From CAILZL01 sp963748005 (GTDB lineage Bacteria > Pseudomonadota > Gammaproteobacteria > Steroidobacterales > Steroidobacteraceae), in NCBI GenBank assembly GCA_963748005.1, contig CAVVHH010000002.1, positions 124,001 through 188,000 on the forward strand: 64,000 nt of DNA, written 5' to 3'. Positions 61,957-64,000 of this stretch are shown piece after piece (the stretch's first letter is position 1; each line of letters begins with the position of its first letter). The position numbers and the translations under genes are program-made. The notes below the pieces were generated by a model that ran no database searches, had not been told where the DNA came from, and saw only the letters and a list, made by a program, of their open reading frames with translations.

Positions 61957-63318
61957 ATGCTCAGTCCGGCTCAACCATTTGTCTATCTGCTTGCATATTT
62001 GTGCGTACTCTACATTCGACCGCACGAATTCCTGCTGGTATTCAGAGGAGTTCCGTTACAACCCGCCTTACTTGCGGTTGCCTTCTTATTCTGGTTAACG
62101 CGCCAGCCAAAATCCTTTACCGCACCACAGTTTTATCTGGTTCCGCTACTGGCTTTTATTATGAGCTTTTCGGTACTACTCACCGGATGGGTGGGAGGTG
62201 CATTGATTACCCTAGAGGACTTTCTGCCGGTAGTGCTGCTTTTTTTTATGATTTCCACCAGCCTGGACTCCGTAGGAAAATTTCGCTCTACTTTCTTTGT
62301 GCTGACCGCGTGCGCCACCTTCATGGCTTTCCATGGCATCAAGCAAGCGCAAACAGGCGTCGGCTTTACCGGCGCAGAAACAATCGATGGCAGAATTACT
62401 TATTTAGGGTTTCTCGGGGACCCTAACGATTTGTCAATGTACTTCTTGATGACCCTGCCGTTGTGCATGTATCTCGCGCTATCGAGTAAATCCGTCTTGC
62501 TGCGTTACCTGTATCTAATTGGAGCGGGTACGATTATCTACGGGGTATACCTATCTGGATCGCGGGGTGCATTTCTTGGGTTGGCGACAATGCTCGCATT
62601 CTACTTTTACCGCCGCCATGGGATCACAAAAAGCATGCTGCTAATTCCAATAGCGTTGATTTTCCTAGCCGCGCTAGCCCCGGGACGAATGCTCAATATC
62701 TCCTCTGATGAAGAATCAGCCGCTGGGCGCGTGGAAGCATGGGGAGCCGGTATTGAAATGCTCAAGTCATCCCCACTTTTTGGGGTCGGAAAAGGCAACT
62801 TTACAGACCACCACAACTTAACTGCGCATAACTCATTCGTCCTTGCTTTGGCAGAGCTCGGCCTTATTGGCTATTTCGTTTGGTTTGCCAATGTCGGGCT
62901 GACTTTGCTAATGAACTGGAAAGTCGCTCACTTGGTTGCTGATACTCCATCAGCAGAAACTAAAATATCTCAAGTAAATTCAACAAGAGCGCGGCTTGGT
63001 AGGGCATCGCTAGCCAAGACGTCCACTCTACTTGGACAAGGCCCCATAACGACACTATCTCATTCTGATGCAGACAAGATCGCGAACGCGCTGCTTTACG
63101 CCTCCATCGGCGGCATTGTCTGCACTCTGTTCCTTAGCCGCAGCTATACACCCTTGCTGTATGCACACTTTGCACTAATTGTTGGGTGTTCAATCAACAA
63201 ACTCGATCGAAAACATCCACCTCCTGTTGTCACCTGGCGCGACAACGCGGCGCTATTGTTAAAAATGTGCGTCGCGTCTGTACTCATTATCTGGTTGGCC
63301 GTTAAATTCTTATCATGA
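61957..63318 (+). CDS. O-antigen ligase/polymerase-like membrane protein (Wzy/WaaL type)
   Basis: 453 residues from ATG at 61957 (CAGGA directly upstream); a TTG at 61897 would extend it by 20 residues. About 11-12 helices. YLCVLYIRPHEFLLVFRGVP at the N-terminus and YLGFLGDPNDLSMYFLMTLP resemble exosortase-A-associated O-glycosylation ligase-like proteins. The Wzy_C core is YGVYLSGSRGAFLGLATMLA followed by SAAGRVEAWGAGIEMLKSSP and LTAHNSFVLALAELGLIGYF (the conserved His in the large loop). It ligates or polymerises the lipid-linked glycan in the periplasm. Overlaps the deacetylase start (ATGA). Confidence 0.9.
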   Translation: MLSPAQPFVYLLAYLCVLYIRPHEFLLVFRGVPLQPALLAVAFLFWLTRQPKSFTAPQFYLVPLLAFIMSFSVLLTGWVGGALITLEDFLPVVLLFFMISTSLDSVGKFRSTFFVLTACATFMAFHGIKQAQTGVGFTGAETIDGRITYLGFLGDPNDLSMYFLMTLPLCMYLALSSKSVLLRYLYLIGAGTIIYGVYLSGSRGAFLGLATMLAFYFYRRHGITKSMLLIPIALIFLAALAPGRMLNISSDEESAAGRVEAWGAGIEMLKSSPLFGVGKGNFTDHHNLTAHNSFVLALAELGLIGYFVWFANVGLTLLMNWKVAHLVADTPSAETKISQVNSTRARLGRASLAKTSTLLGQGPITTLSHSDADKIANALLYASIGGIVCTLFLSRSYTPLLYAHFALIVGCSINKLDRKHPPPVVTWRDNAALLLKMCVASVLIIWLAVKFLS

Positions 63319-64000
63319 CGCCAGCCTTGCCCACCAACTCACTCGCTCATCAGCCCGGCAGGAAGGCTCGGCTCATTGAGGCAATGCCGTCACTGGCAAC
63401 CTCACCCATTCTCCGTAAGCTTCATAACCGCGCCCGCAAAAGTTTGCTGATTCTCGCCTATCACCGAGTTCTACCACCGGAATACCTTAACGACTTTCCA
63501 TTTGACCATGGGCTTGTCAGCGCTACACCAGAGTCTTTCGAATGGCAAATGCAGCTAATAAAGCAGCAAAGGACACCAGTCACACTCGATCACGTTGCAA
63601 AGTACATTGCAGGCGAAGAGGATCTTCCGGAAAAGGCGGTTGTAGTCACTTTTGACGATGGTTACTCAGACAACTACACCTATGCGTATCCGATTCTCAA
63701 AAAACTATCCATCCCCGCCACTATTTTTCTTACAACCGGTTACATCAACACTCGCAAGCTTCTCTGGCATGATCTAGGGCCTTACACGGTATTACGCAGC
63801 ACCAACCTTTCTGTTCCGACGAATAGCGGCAACATTCAACTGAACAGTCGTTCCTCCGAACGAGATCGCCGTAACGCCACTCGGCGATTTTTGTCATACC
63901 TCAAGTCCATTCCCCACAAAGAAGCCATTTGCGTTCTCGACAACTTATCAGCAAGTCGCGGAATCACCCTACCATCCGGTGATCAGGACCGAGCAGCCAT
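63315..64000 (+). CDS. Polysaccharide deacetylase (NodB-type), cut by window edge
   Basis: ATG at 63315 overlaps the previous stop by four bases, and the frame stays open for 228 codons to the window end. The N-terminal region is basic (AHQPGRKARLIEAM, KLHNRARKSLLILAYHRVLP), then VTLDHVAKYIAGEEDLPEKA and the NodB signature VVVTFDDGYSDNYTYAYPIL with TFDDGY. IPATIFLTTGYINTRKLLWH gives the second block with Trp-His. The motif distribution matches exosortase-A-associated deacetylases (LAYHRV near the N-terminus). The C-terminal metal-binding part lies beyond the window. A second deacetylase is at 43099-43809. Confidence 0.92.
   Translation, partial: MTPALPTNSLAHQPGRKARLIEAMPSLATSPILRKLHNRARKSLLILAYHRVLPPEYLNDFPFDHGLVSATPESFEWQMQLIKQQRTPVTLDHVAKYIAGEEDLPEKAVVVTFDDGYSDNYTYAYPILKKLSIPATIFLTTGYINTRKLLWHDLGPYTVLRSTNLSVPTNSGNIQLNSRSSERDRRNATRRFLSYLKSIPHKEAICVLDNLSASRGITLPSGDQDRAA

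Overview
The window is a large surface-polysaccharide (exopolysaccharide/O-antigen type) biosynthesis region of a Gram-negative bacterium. A Wza-type export protein, an outer-membrane barrel and signal-peptide or lipobox N-termini show two membranes. The gene set resembles exopolysaccharide loci that accompany PEP-CTERM/exosortase A systems: a chain-length determinant, an asparagine-synthase-like amidotransferase, an AMP-forming ligase with its own carrier protein, paired alpha/beta hydrolases and an O-antigen-ligase-like protein. No exosortase gene is visible, so that link is an inference; it might lie beyond the left edge. A beta- or gammaproteobacterium is the best guess; species cannot be named from this sequence.

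Layout. Positions 1-2601 (minus) hold the export module: chain-length determinant (cut by the edge), outer-membrane barrel and Wza-like protein. Positions 3003-3705 (minus) hold a fibronectin-type lipoprotein behind a class I cyclic-di-GMP riboswitch, the clearest regulatory element here. Positions 3859-7129 are a graveyard: an aldo/keto reductase killed by an IS with a CTAG target duplication and by two in-frame stops, next to a decayed second IS. Positions 7278-14718 (plus) are a compact accessory cluster: flavin reductase-MarR fusion, carrier protein, GH2 glycosidase, acyl-CoA-dehydrogenase-like flavoenzyme, aminoacyl-tRNA-synthetase-like amino acid:carrier-protein ligase and a DUF1839-like protein. 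This is the most intriguing biochemical unit, because it should load an amino acid on a carrier protein and oxidise it, yet it also carries a glycosidase.

Positions 15039-23213 mix a GtrA protein, a broken GNAT gene, a methyltransferase-like protein, a lipoprotein glycosidase with a hexamer-encoded Ser/Thr linker, a double alpha/beta hydrolase, a membrane acyltransferase and an intact aldo/keto reductase. Positions 23444-28202 (minus) form a tight acyl/amide module: NAD-synthase-like amidotransferase, AMP-forming ligase, carrier protein and asparagine-synthase-like protein. Positions 28550-34302 (minus) hold a GT2, a UDP-galactopyranose-mutase-like flavoprotein, two small repeat-containing membrane proteins and a large polytopic protein.

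Positions 34381-40264 (plus) encode a CDP-sugar pathway (RfbF, RfbG, a C-methyltransferase, an SDR) and a GT2, interrupted by a decayed glycosidase on the other strand. Positions 40307-43809 (minus) encode a Wzx-type flippase, a phytanoyl-CoA-dioxygenase/Rieske fusion and a deacetylase. Positions 43996-59716 contain most remaining glycosyltransferases (two GT4, three GT2, two GT39-like), an oxidoreductase, a pyruvyltransferase with an unusual N-terminal half, a flippase-like membrane protein and a second mutase-like flavoprotein. Positions 59905-64000 hold a UDP-glucuronate decarboxylase, an intact IS related to the decayed one, an O-antigen-ligase/polymerase-like protein and a partial deacetylase.

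Together the genes would make activated sugars (UDP-xylose, CDP-deoxy sugars), assemble and decorate a repeat unit (pyruvate, acyl, methyl and amide groups), flip, polymerise and export it. The many strand switches, pseudogenes and IS copies show that the locus has been assembled and eroded piecemeal.
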